Source of the DNA: Alphaproteobacteria bacterium | GTDB taxonomy: Bacteria > Pseudomonadota > Alphaproteobacteria > Rs-D84 | DNA length: 49,447 nt | Reading direction: 5' to 3' | Assembly: GCA_017554665.1 (NCBI GenBank) | Contig: JAFZHX010000039.1 | Span: forward strand, 1 to 49,447 | Part shown: piece after piece, positions 41,601 to 49,447 of the stretch | Numbering within the stretch: the stretch's first letter is position 1 | Layout of the letters: each line of letters opens with the position of its first letter | Made by a program: the position numbers and the translations under genes | The notes under the pieces: model-generated | What the model saw: the letters and a program-made list of their open reading frames with translations, nothing else | Told to the model about the DNA's origin: nothing | The model's database searches: none

Positions 41601-43960
41601 ATGAAAAGGAAAATACTTCTTATTGTCGCACTGTTGTTCAGTGTTGGCGTTGCCAACGCTGCTGTTCGTGGGGAAAAAACATTATCCAGAGCTGCTCAAA
41701 ATCAAAACTCAGTTTCAACCGCGCGTTCGGCTTCCAACAAAAACGTTATCAATCGCAGTGCCACGCAAAACAAGACCAAACGCAATACAGTATCATCCCG
41801 TAATAATACCAACACATTAAAAAGAACTGCACGCAGCACCCAGGTAAATGTATCTCGTTCTGCAAGCACTCCAAAAACATCAACTTTTCGTCAGCACAGC
41901 GCCACAAACAAAAACATATCATCGAATGTTCGCAGTGCAAGAACCATCGTATCGCGCACAACAACCACACCTGTTGAGCCTGCTACACAAATGGGCGAAG
42001 AATACATTACATGTCGCGACGCTTACTTTACATGCATGGATCAATTCTGTAGCAACGCAAATGAATCTTATCGCAGATGTTATTGTTCTTCTCGTTTATC
42101 AGACATACAATCTCGCGAACGTGCATTAGCTCAGGCTGCTACACAACTCGAAGATTTCAAATCTTTAAATCTGGAAATAATCGACAAATCCGCATCTGAG
42201 GTACAAAATTTGCTACTTGGCACCGAAGGTGAAATAGCTCAATCATACAAAAAAGACAATTCTGATAGCTCCAAAGCACTATTTGGGATAAGTTCTGTAT
42301 TGGCTAAAACAAAAAAAGAATCACTATCCAACCAAGGCTCGCTTGATATTGCTGGCGATATTAATACTATATGGTCCACGACCGAGCTGGCCGGGGGCGC
42401 AATATTTCAAATCTATCTGGCGAACCTTTGTATAATGCTGTACATGCACAATGCTCTGACATGATTGCAGATAGTTGCCCTGATGCATCAACAAAAACAA
42501 TGGTCATAACCGCATACGGCATGTATATCGAAAATGACTGCTCCATGTTGATAAGTGCTTTGGATAAAAAGCTAGTCTCTGCTAATGCACTAATTCGAGA
42601 TACAGAATATACTATGGGCGATTTGCGTCTTGAAAATTATAATGCACACAACTCTACTTCTATCAACGATTGTATTGCCAATGTACGACGCGACATAACA
42701 AAAGACACAGCTTGCGGTAAAGATTATGTACATTGCTTGGATGTTACCGGCAGATATTTACACTTTGAAACAGGAGAACCAATATATTCCGCTGCTTTTT
42801 TTCAACTTGATTCTCAAACATCTTTATCTGGCGACTTGCTAACGAACCAGACCAACCGTCTATTACTTGACAAACTGGAAAGAATGCGTGGTTATGCAAC
42901 AAACAGCTTGGATAAATGTCGCGAAGTATCAAGCAATGTATGGGACGAATTTTTGCGTCAAGCTATTACCGAAATTCACCAGCAACAGCAAGAAAAAATT
43001 AGAAAAGTGAAAAACGAATGCTTGGATGTAGTTAACAAGTGCTATGACGAACAAAACAAGTCATTAAAAGACTTTAGCAATACAGACGAAGCCTTGTTAT
43101 TGGGCGCACGCCTTGAATTATCCGAAGCTATGTGCCAAGAAAAAATGGACACATGTAGCAATTTATATGGTGGTGGCACAGAAGGATTGCAAGAATTACT
43201 TGTTGCAATGTACGATATTATAGAACAACAAATCGCGCAACAATGTTTAAGTACTTTACAAAAATACACCAAAGAATTGTGTAATGTACCTGGCACAGAC
43301 ACACTTCATACATACCCATATGGTTGTCGTGTTTATAATCCTGGAACCCAAGAATATGCTTTAGATTGTAAAAAAGTTGCCAATAAATCAAATATAGTTT
43401 CTACAAAAAATACAAGATACACCACCTCTTGTGCCAAAAACTATACATCATGCAATACAGGATATTATTTTGTACCTCCTACACAATACACATCACAAAG
43501 CACACAACAAAACATACCACCAGTAACTACACGTGTTGGCCTACAACAAGCTGTTATACAATTTGTTACACCAAAAATATCTCCATACGGGCAATGTATC
43601 GAATGCCCAGAAGGTTACTATTGCCCTGGTGGCGACGCAACATTAGCAGACGCAACACCATTAAACTGCCCAATAGATTATACAAACAGCTTGTATTACA
43701 AACTCGTAAGCTATGCAACAGATGTTTGCATACGTCCATCTCAGCGCGACAATCCACTACCACATACGGTTTTGCAAGATATCAATACAGTTATGGACAG
43801 CGTCCGCGCAGACATGGCAAAAGAACTTGCCAAAGAATGTGAACGACTTGGCGGCACATGGGTTAGCACAGCATATAACTCTAACGACAATATTAATTTG
43901 TTGCAAAAATATATCAATGAAACATCAGCAAATACAAATTGGGGTTATTGCAAACAATAA
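41601..43960 (+). CDS. Large secreted cysteine-rich protein, third paralogue, frameshifted
   Basis: About 786 residues if one base is restored at the G run 42393-42397; as read, frame one stops at 42464 and the second runs from about 42371. Signal peptide MKRKILLIVALLFSVGVANA. A Ser/Thr/Asn/Arg-rich low-complexity segment (22-125) precedes the family motif CRDAYFTCMDQFC (138-150) and C-Y-C (160-162). Restoring the frame gives ELAGG-RNISNLSGEPLYNAV, which lines up with the LKGNELYKAAQDLC region of the 829-residue paralogue. Later: ENDCSMLISALDKKL, a CIECPEGYYCPGG TNFR/GCC2-like Cys turn, and a different C-terminus. The lesion could be sequence error, real mutation or a slippery site. Confidence 0.75.
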
Positions 43961-44017
43961 AATAGTAGTCATAACACTTAAATTATGATAACATATAACT
44001 AGAAAAAAGAGAGAATC

Positions 44018-44719
44018 ATGAAAAATCTTTTTATATTTTCATTAATAGCATCTATATTTGCACTTCCTGCATCTGCAATATCTTGGTGGGAACAAATGAC
44101 AGTATGTCGTATCGACAACACAAAATGCTATTCCAGCACTGGTGTTGGATATGATTCTGAAATGTGGGACACTGGCTCAAACTGTCGTGGCATGAAATAC
44201 ATATGCTCAGAAGCATTGGTTGAAAAATCAAACGAACCTAAACTAATCAGTAAAAAAGATTTAGAAAATAGAAATGTAATTAAAACAGATTTTGATACAA
44301 ACCTATTATCAGCTGCGGATAATTGTTTTGGTGTTCGCAAAACAACAAAAACTGGCAGCCAAGTAATGGTTAACGGTAAATATGTAAATGTTTGGTGCAA
44401 TGGTGTTCTGGACAAATCAGACGAAGGTCTTGAAAACGGCGAAATTGTTTATGGCACACAACCAACATGCGAAAGCTTGAAAAAAGATGGTTACATTGCT
44501 ACTGAAAACGGCAAATGTTTTGGAAAATATTACGACACATCAAAATATCATATTGAATGCGAAGGTAATTTAGCTCCGGAACGCATAATTGTTCTAAACG
44601 GTGCAGAATATTCAAATATTATGCACACGGGTCCAAAAACCGAAACAGAAGCAGAAAAGATATTTAACAAAATGCAATCTGTTTCAAAATCACAAAAAGC
44701 ACAATACTTTAAAAAATAA
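44018..44719 (+). CDS. Secreted cysteine-containing protein, 233 residues
   Basis: Signal peptide MKNLFIFSLIASIFALPASA; AGAGAG ribosome site. Nine or so cysteines spread through the mature part (CRIDNTKC, NCRGMKYIC, DNCFG, VWCNG, TCES, KCFGKY, ECEG) with Tyr/Gly/Asn-rich turns. The C-terminus is Lys-rich and probably helical. No family recognised. It lies 57 nt after the third large Cys-rich gene and ends in a terminator, so it is likely part of the same functional group, perhaps an accessory of those proteins. Confidence 0.72.
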   Translation: MKNLFIFSLIASIFALPASAISWWEQMTVCRIDNTKCYSSTGVGYDSEMWDTGSNCRGMKYICSEALVEKSNEPKLISKKDLENRNVIKTDFDTNLLSAADNCFGVRKTTKTGSQVMVNGKYVNVWCNGVLDKSDEGLENGEIVYGTQPTCESLKKDGYIATENGKCFGKYYDTSKYHIECEGNLAPERIIVLNGAEYSNIMHTGPKTETEAEKIFNKMQSVSKSQKAQYFKK

Positions 44720-44745
44720 AACAACCGCCAAACGGCGGTTTTTTA
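44718..44745. terminator. Bidirectional terminator at 44.7 kb
   Basis: AACCGCC-AAA-CGGCGGTT-type hairpin with A and T runs, between convergent genes. Confidence 0.8.
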
Positions 44746-45186
44746 TCTTAGTTTTTGTTTTAATTGTTCCACATATTCTTTTGCATCATTACAAGCTTTT
44801 ACCCTGGCACGCAAAGTCATCACTTTATCAATAAATTCGTTTGCCCTGACATTTGTCTTGGTTCTAGGCACGCGTGTACGCAATGCCAAAGTTGGCATAC
44901 TATAATAACGACGACTTATATGCAGTCTTGGTTTTAAGTTATTAGACTTCATTATATGCTTTGCCACAGGTATATTTGCTTCATTAAACACAAAACAATA
45001 CAGGTATTCTCTATCAAACGACAGCTCTGCAATAAATACATTAGAACTAGCCAAAAACATCAAAGCTCTGGCATCCATATCCACATCATTTGTCTTTTCT
45101 TTATAAAATTTTTTTCGTTGCGCAGGAGATAAATCATTCACATAATCTGCAACCACACTCATTACCCTATGAAGTTCATTTTTCAT
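44743..45186 (-). CDS. Uncharacterised 147-residue basic protein
   Basis: No signal peptide, no membrane segment, Arg/Lys-rich. Mostly helical start (ADYVNDLSPAQRKKFYKE), a middle beta-type part (SFDREYLYCFVFNEANIPVAKHI) and a basic middle (RLHISRRYYSM, RTRVPRTKTNVRANEF), then a helical end (VEQLKQKLR). I do not recognise it. A nucleic-acid or ribosome contact is possible from charge alone. Weak ribosome site (AAGGG 10 nt before ATG). Confidence 0.6.
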   Translation of the reverse strand: MKNELHRVMSVVADYVNDLSPAQRKKFYKEKTNDVDMDARALMFLASSNVFIAELSFDREYLYCFVFNEANIPVAKHIMKSNNLKPRLHISRRYYSMPTLALRTRVPRTKTNVRANEFIDKVMTLRARVKACNDAKEYVEQLKQKLR

Positions 45187-45369
45187 TTCTATACCCTTAT
45201 ATTTCTACAAAAAAAATACTAAATATCCCTCTATTGTCAAGCAATATAAAAGTAACTATATACTTACTCGACCTGTTTTATATTTTAATTACAACAATCA
45301 AATATATAAAAAACCGGCCTCACAAGGAAGCCGGCATATTTTTTACAGCATTCTAATTTCAAAATAAAC
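45187..45369. other. AT-rich gap
   Basis: No gene seen. It holds the terminator of the autotransporter gene (45310-45345) and the presumed promoter of the 147-residue gene. Confidence 0.5.
45310..45345 (-). terminator. Terminator of the autotransporter
   Basis: Minus strand CCGGC-TTCCTTGTGAG-GCCGG followed by six T residues. Confidence 0.8.
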
Positions 45370-48300
45370 CTATATTCCTAACCTATGGCTCAGCTTTAAC
45401 ATAAATATAGATTCATTACCAAACTTGTCTGTATGGTTTGGATTTACACGATATATAAACCCAAATGCACCATCTGTAAATTCACCAAAATTATGACGAT
45501 AAGTTCCCATAAATCTTGTTTCACGAACATTTGGACTTAGCGACAAATCAGCAACATGAGTATCTATAATATTTAACTTTGATTCTTCATCAACTTCATA
45601 TTTTGCATAAGCATACTGCAATGCCCCGTCTGTTATAGCCAAAGGTTGTGATACACTAAATTCAAAATTACCTACATTTGCTCCAAAAGCAAACGCATTG
45701 GAATAGATATCAGACAAACCTAAAATAAAGTTACCAGACGCATCAGACTTTGTTTTTGCAAATGTAGCACGCGCCACAAAATTCAACTTGTCAGAAAAAT
45801 TATATACAGCTTCTGCATCTGCATAAACAGTATTCCCTGCCCCCAGATTTAACAGACCGTCTGTATATGCACCCAGTAAAGTATCAGTTTCATTAGCAAC
45901 ACCAAAAGAAGATTTAAGTGCCAATTTATCACCTTTCCAAGCAATATAAGAATCAGCACCATGCATCAACCCTAGTCTTGCTGGCATATACTGAGATGAT
46001 ATTGTCGGGTCATTTTCCAATAAACCTTCATCAGTAATAGAACCAGAGAAAACATGACCACCAAAAGACAATTTGCCATAATTATATTCAGCATTCGATA
46101 CAACAGCATTCGACCCCAAAGCCATAACTGGATTATGCAATCCGTTAAAGCGCGATTTACCATCTGTTAAATAACGTTGATAAGAAGCACCTAAATTCCA
46201 ATTGCCTGAATCATAAGACAAAGTCAAGTTATCCAAGCCCCCCATATAATCATCATAGGCACGTTCTGAAACAACCATAGAAAAATCTAAATTACCTACT
46301 TTAATTTTCTGCGTGTTATCACGTGTTGTCTTCAAGCCCCCCAAGACATCGCCCATATACAAACCACGTGAATCTTTTGTACCAAATGAAAATTCATTTT
46401 CCCAAACACGAGCCAAAGACATCGAACCATCAACACTTTCCAAAACATCATAGAAAGGAGCACTAATTGAACCGTCATTTAAACTCAAAACTGCAGAAGG
46501 TCTAAAAGCAGTATTTGATGCAGCGCGCCAATAAGCATTACCTTCGGCAGAAACAATTTTATTTCCATCATAGAAATAAATAGACTTGCTAGGTGTTGTA
46601 GCGCGTTCCAAATTTATCAAACCATAACCATATGTTTCTGCGAATGCCTCTAAATACTTTTCTGCTGTCAAAGTATTTGCATAATATTCAGGTGGCAACG
46701 AGTACATATTTTTCAAATAAGCTGTCAAAGTTTCTTTAGTAAATGCATTACCCGATGTATCAGTTCCCAGCAAATAACCATCTGCTGTCAATGCCAACAA
46801 CTGATAAATCTGTGATTTAGACATATAGTCAAAAGCAGCCTGCAAAGATGCAACAGCACCAGCCGCAGAAGCTGTTGCCATTTCAGCAGTTGCGCCAGCT
46901 GCTGCAAAACACCAAGGATCAATAGCACCAACACCAGTTCCTGCAACACCACATTTACGCGAAGAATACATAATATCATCACTTGTATCATCTGGTGTAT
47001 TATTTACATCTTTTGAATACATAGACAGATACAAAGGTCCATAACTTTCCCCTACTCCGTTACCATATCCACCAATAGTGCTGGCACCAGAAGTACCTTT
47101 TGTATGATTAACAGCAACAACTGTCATAAATCTATTTGTAACGTTACTTCCATATAATACAGGCACATAATTTTCAAAAGTTGCATCCAAAACCATACCA
47201 TTATCCCACAAGAACTCACCCGCAGGCATAACCAAAATCGGAGAAGCAGCACCATATGCATTAAACAATTGGTTAGCGTAATCACCTTGTGTTGTGCCAC
47301 CTTTGAAATCTTGCTCATATACAGAATTTACTAATCTAGCAAAATCTTCATTATCAGCCAAAGAACTTGAACCAACAAACACTGGCATATCTTGGATAGT
47401 TTTATAATTACCTGCCCTACTTGCTTCCAACAAAGACAAATTAGCAATTACAGCCGCACCAGAATTTCTAGCATTATACAAAGCCTCAAAATTCTTAAAA
47501 TCAGCATTTTGCAATTCCTTTTGTACGAACAGGTTATTACCATCCATCACATACACAGCATCAACAGTATCACCACCTGTTGTATTAACATAATAATAGC
47601 CATCTGTACCCTGATAAATTGCGATATTAGAATCAGTACAATCTTCTTCTGCACATTTTCCAACCAACATTTTACTATTTTCATCTAACTTGTATGTTGT
47701 TTCTCCAATAGTAATTGTTGGGTTTGTCAATGTAGTATCATCCAATGCCAGCTTCAGGTTATAAGTAACACCATTTAATACAATTGTATCGCCTGCATTA
47801 ATAGCAGAATTATCATCAGCATCAGTTACAGTTCCTGCAACAGCACCATCAGTAGGGTTAGTAACATCTACCCATTGTTTTCCATAACCTGTACGCAACA
47901 CAGCCAAACGACCATTAGGAACAAAACCAAAAAAGTCGCCATAACCACGCACATCTGCTTCGGCTAAATCATTTGTTGTACCATACCAACCGGCAATTAT
48001 CTTACCCAACGAACTTTGATAAGCTGTTGCAAAAGGATTCATTGCTGTACCAGAGCCAGAAAAATCAAACCCCATATTTTCTGCACCCAAAACACCAGTA
48101 GTTTTATTTGGATTAGCATAATTCAAATATTTATCTAACAAGTCTGTATTTGCACTCACATTTGCTGTATCTGCATATGTAATACCACCGCCACGCGCGG
48201 CAGAGCCAGTTGGATTCAAACCATTAGCAGTAATAATTGCGACCGACACAGGCTTGCCACCGCCAGCTTTATTTCCGACTGGCACAGGATTTCTTGTTGT

Positions 48301-49086
48301 AACATCGCGAAAGATAGCCTGTCCCATATATTCATTTGCAAAAGCAGAATACCCATGCATCATCAACAAATAGTTCTGTACAGGCAAAAGGATTCCATCA
48401 ACCACGAAATTATTACCAGGCTGTTGTGTTGGTCTAAAATAATTAAAATCCCAAGTACGAACATTTTCGCCACCAGGGTTCCAAGACAACAAGTTCGCCG
48501 CATAAACAGAATTATCCGTTGTGATTTTTCCGTCTGCACCTAAATAAGCAGGACTATAAGGGACAGTAATAGCAACATTCCCGCCATTGTTATTAGAGCT
48601 ATCATCATCTGGATTATTATTCGGGCGATTTCCACCAGAGCTTCCAGAGCTATTTCCATTTCCTGGATTAAACACATCGGTCAGCAAAAAAAGTCCACCT
48701 ACAACAACGGCGGCCCCCGCCGCCGCTAAAGTAAGACTTTGGGCAGACGACAGTCCGCTGAACAATCCACCCGTATTTTTCGGCTTTGTCCGATTATTAT
48801 ATTTTTTTATCTGCGCATCACACTTTGAAGCATCTGCACCATACATCTGCAAGATTTGCGCCGCGCGCACATCATTATTCATCAAAGCAGTACAAACAAT
48901 AGACAATCCTGTAGAGTCAACAAAATTAACATTAGCGCCCGCATTTACCAAACTTTGTACCTGTTGAATATCTGCATTCTTAGCAGCTGCCAACAATTGT
49001 GCTGCCACCATAAAATCATTTGACGCGGCATTCGATGCAAAAGGCATCAAAAACAATAAAAAAACCAAGATTCTAATGAATTTCAT
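45370..49086 (-). CDS. Ankyrin-subtilisin-like autotransporter with lost catalytic residues
   Basis: 1238 residues. Signal peptide (1-20), ankyrin repeats (about 27-95: QQVQSLVNAGANVNFVDSTG, AAQILQMYGADAS), a hydrophobic helix (118-137), a Gly/Asn/Ser/Asp linker (140-170), a subtilisin-like passenger (about 200-830) and a C-terminal beta-barrel (about 930-1238). Autotransporter peptidase hallmarks are visible in place: VSVAIITANG (Asp site), YQSSLGKIIAG (His site), ILVMPAGEF (oxyanion Asn site), WCFAAAG and ATAEMATASAAGAVASL (GTSxAxP site), then YGYGLINLERAT. All four key residues are replaced (T, Q/Y, E and E). Stop TAG. No clear ribosome site. Confidence 0.82.
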   Translation of the reverse strand: MKFIRILVFLLFLMPFASNAASNDFMVAAQLLAAAKNADIQQVQSLVNAGANVNFVDSTGLSIVCTALMNNDVRAAQILQMYGADASKCDAQIKKYNNRTKPKNTGGLFSGLSSAQSLTLAAAGAAVVVGGLFLLTDVFNPGNGNSSGSSGGNRPNNNPDDDSSNNNGGNVAITVPYSPAYLGADGKITTDNSVYAANLLSWNPGGENVRTWDFNYFRPTQQPGNNFVVDGILLPVQNYLLMMHGYSAFANEYMGQAIFRDVTTRNPVPVGNKAGGGKPVSVAIITANGLNPTGSAARGGGITYADTANVSANTDLLDKYLNYANPNKTTGVLGAENMGFDFSGSGTAMNPFATAYQSSLGKIIAGWYGTTNDLAEADVRGYGDFFGFVPNGRLAVLRTGYGKQWVDVTNPTDGAVAGTVTDADDNSAINAGDTIVLNGVTYNLKLALDDTTLTNPTITIGETTYKLDENSKMLVGKCAEEDCTDSNIAIYQGTDGYYYVNTTGGDTVDAVYVMDGNNLFVQKELQNADFKNFEALYNARNSGAAVIANLSLLEASRAGNYKTIQDMPVFVGSSSLADNEDFARLVNSVYEQDFKGGTTQGDYANQLFNAYGAASPILVMPAGEFLWDNGMVLDATFENYVPVLYGSNVTNRFMTVVAVNHTKGTSGASTIGGYGNGVGESYGPLYLSMYSKDVNNTPDDTSDDIMYSSRKCGVAGTGVGAIDPWCFAAAGATAEMATASAAGAVASLQAAFDYMSKSQIYQLLALTADGYLLGTDTSGNAFTKETLTAYLKNMYSLPPEYYANTLTAEKYLEAFAETYGYGLINLERATTPSKSIYFYDGNKIVSAEGNAYWRAASNTAFRPSAVLSLNDGSISAPFYDVLESVDGSMSLARVWENEFSFGTKDSRGLYMGDVLGGLKTTRDNTQKIKVGNLDFSMVVSERAYDDYMGGLDNLTLSYDSGNWNLGASYQRYLTDGKSRFNGLHNPVMALGSNAVVSNAEYNYGKLSFGGHVFSGSITDEGLLENDPTISSQYMPARLGLMHGADSYIAWKGDKLALKSSFGVANETDTLLGAYTDGLLNLGAGNTVYADAEAVYNFSDKLNFVARATFAKTKSDASGNFILGLSDIYSNAFAFGANVGNFEFSVSQPLAITDGALQYAYAKYEVDEESKLNIIDTHVADLSLSPNVRETRFMGTYRHNFGEFTDGAFGFIYRVNPNHTDKFGNESIFMLKLSHRLGI

Positions 49087-49159
49087 CCCTACACTCTTTA
49101 ATACAAATAATATCTTATCATAAGAATTATTTATCTGTCTAGTATAAAAAGAAAAAAAA

Positions 49160-49195
49160 TAAGCCCGTCAAAACTAGACGAGCCTATTTAACACA
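49160..49195 (-). terminator. Terminator of the repeat-containing gene
   Basis: Minus strand GCTCGTC-TAGTTTT-GACGGGC hairpin (one wobble) followed by a T run. Confidence 0.7.
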
Positions 49196-49205
49196 CAAAA
49201 CTAAA

Positions 49206-49447
49206 TTATTTACAATTTCCACGTGTACCAATATAGACAGAAACAACTCTGAAACTAGGTTTTTCTGTTACAGGAGCTGGAGCCGGTGTTACAGTTGGAG
49301 TTGGCGCTGGAACTGTATCCTTTACAACTGGCTTTGGAGCTGGAGTTGGCGCTGGAACTGTATCCTTTACAACTGGCTTTGGAGCTGGAGTTGGCGCTGG
49401 AACTGTATCCTTTACAACTGGCTTTGGAGCTGGAGTTGGCGCTGGAA
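49206..49447 (-). CDS. 3' end of a Pro/Ala/Lys-repeat protein (partial)
   Basis: Only the last ~80 residues are in the window. Repeats of 15 residues (PAPTPAPKPVVKDTV) are followed by a unique end (VTPAPAPVTEKPSFRVVSVYIGTRGNCK). Such Pro-Ala/Lys spans are typical of periplasm-spanning linkers, as in TonB or cell-wall proteins, but no TonB C-terminal domain follows. The Cys near the end may form a disulfide. The start is outside. Confidence 0.7.
   Translation of the reverse strand, partial: PAPTPAPKPVVKDTVPAPTPAPKPVVKDTVPAPTPAPKPVVKDTVPAPTPTVTPAPAPVTEKPSFRVVSVYIGTRGNCK
49295..49447. repeat. 45-bp direct tandem repeat
   Basis: At least three identical 45-bp units (starts of GGAGTTGGCGCTGG at 49297, 49342, 49387 and 49432), in frame, coding a 15-residue Pro/Ala/Lys unit on the minus strand. 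The array continues past the window end. Confidence 0.9.

Noticed and set aside
49295..49447. CRISPR array
   Set aside because: The 45-bp units are contiguous, in frame with the coding sequence and lack spacers.

Overview
The window looks like a piece of a low-GC, LPS-making Gram-negative chromosome, most likely an alphaproteobacterium of the host-associated (gut) kind. Support: many Sec signal peptides and outer-membrane beta-barrels, a lipid A gene (lpxI, the DUF1009 family typical of alphaproteobacteria), a bifunctional class A PBP, a carboxyl-terminal processing protease, RNase E/G, clpP-clpX, clpB and recO. The rpsF-rpsR-rplI operon, rpsU, rpmB, infA and two tRNA genes (Ala-TGC, Leu-CAA) show it is core chromosome. 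A few genes look acquired: a DUF4301 protein and, above all, an archaeal-type AspRS controlled by a T-box leader. The taxonomic placement is an inference.

Layout. 1-2.7 kb: two secreted Cys-rich paralogues, then ctpA with an in-frame TAG that cuts off its conserved tail. 2.8-8 kb (+): a hydrolase-like protein, an APH-like kinase, a YbhN/MprF-type membrane protein and RNase E/G. 8-14.7 kb: an MsbA-like ABC exporter, PBP1A, two outer-membrane barrels and small membrane proteins. 14.8-20.3 kb: an alpha/beta-hydrolase lipoprotein, a GNAT enzyme, clpPX, a DsbA-like oxidoreductase, recO, rpsU and tRNA-Ala. 20.4-26.5 kb: a hydrolase, a ClpB without N-domain, DUF4301, rpmB, tRNA-Leu and a HExxH protein. 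26.5-31.3 kb: the lpxI-HAD-small membrane protein-SPOUT methyltransferase operon, two OMPs and an RlmD/TrmA-like methyltransferase. 31.4-36.3 kb: the S6-S18-L9 operon, a MotA/MotB-like pair and T-box-aspS2. 36.3-44.7 kb: three large, paralogous secreted Cys-rich proteins plus one small one, with infA in the middle. 45.4-49.1 kb: a 1238-residue ankyrin/subtilisin-like autotransporter whose catalytic residues all appear replaced. 49.2 kb to the end: the 3' end of a gene with 45-bp Pro/Ala/Lys repeats.

Working together. Much of the window serves the envelope: lipid A (lpxI), a possible lipid exporter, peptidoglycan synthesis (PBP), a TonB/Mot-type energised pair, barrels, and an unusually large set of secreted disulfide-type proteins that the DsbA-like enzyme could oxidise. 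Most transcription units end in near-symmetric A-run/hairpin/T-run terminators. At least five genes, probably eight, have a -10 box 6-7 nt from the ATG and no Shine-Dalgarno sequence, which suggests leaderless mRNAs.

The most notable find is a T-box leader (about 36,001-36,278, minus strand) with a consensus promoter, a T-box motif, a stem III with GNRA loop, a GAAC specifier candidate (Asn/Glu) and a competing hairpin that hides the Shine-Dalgarno of aspS2. Several coding lesions (ctpA TAG, a G5 frameshift in a Cys-rich gene, ClpB Walker B Asp to Tyr, a lost stop in the HExxH gene) could be real variation or assembly error, and only reads can decide.
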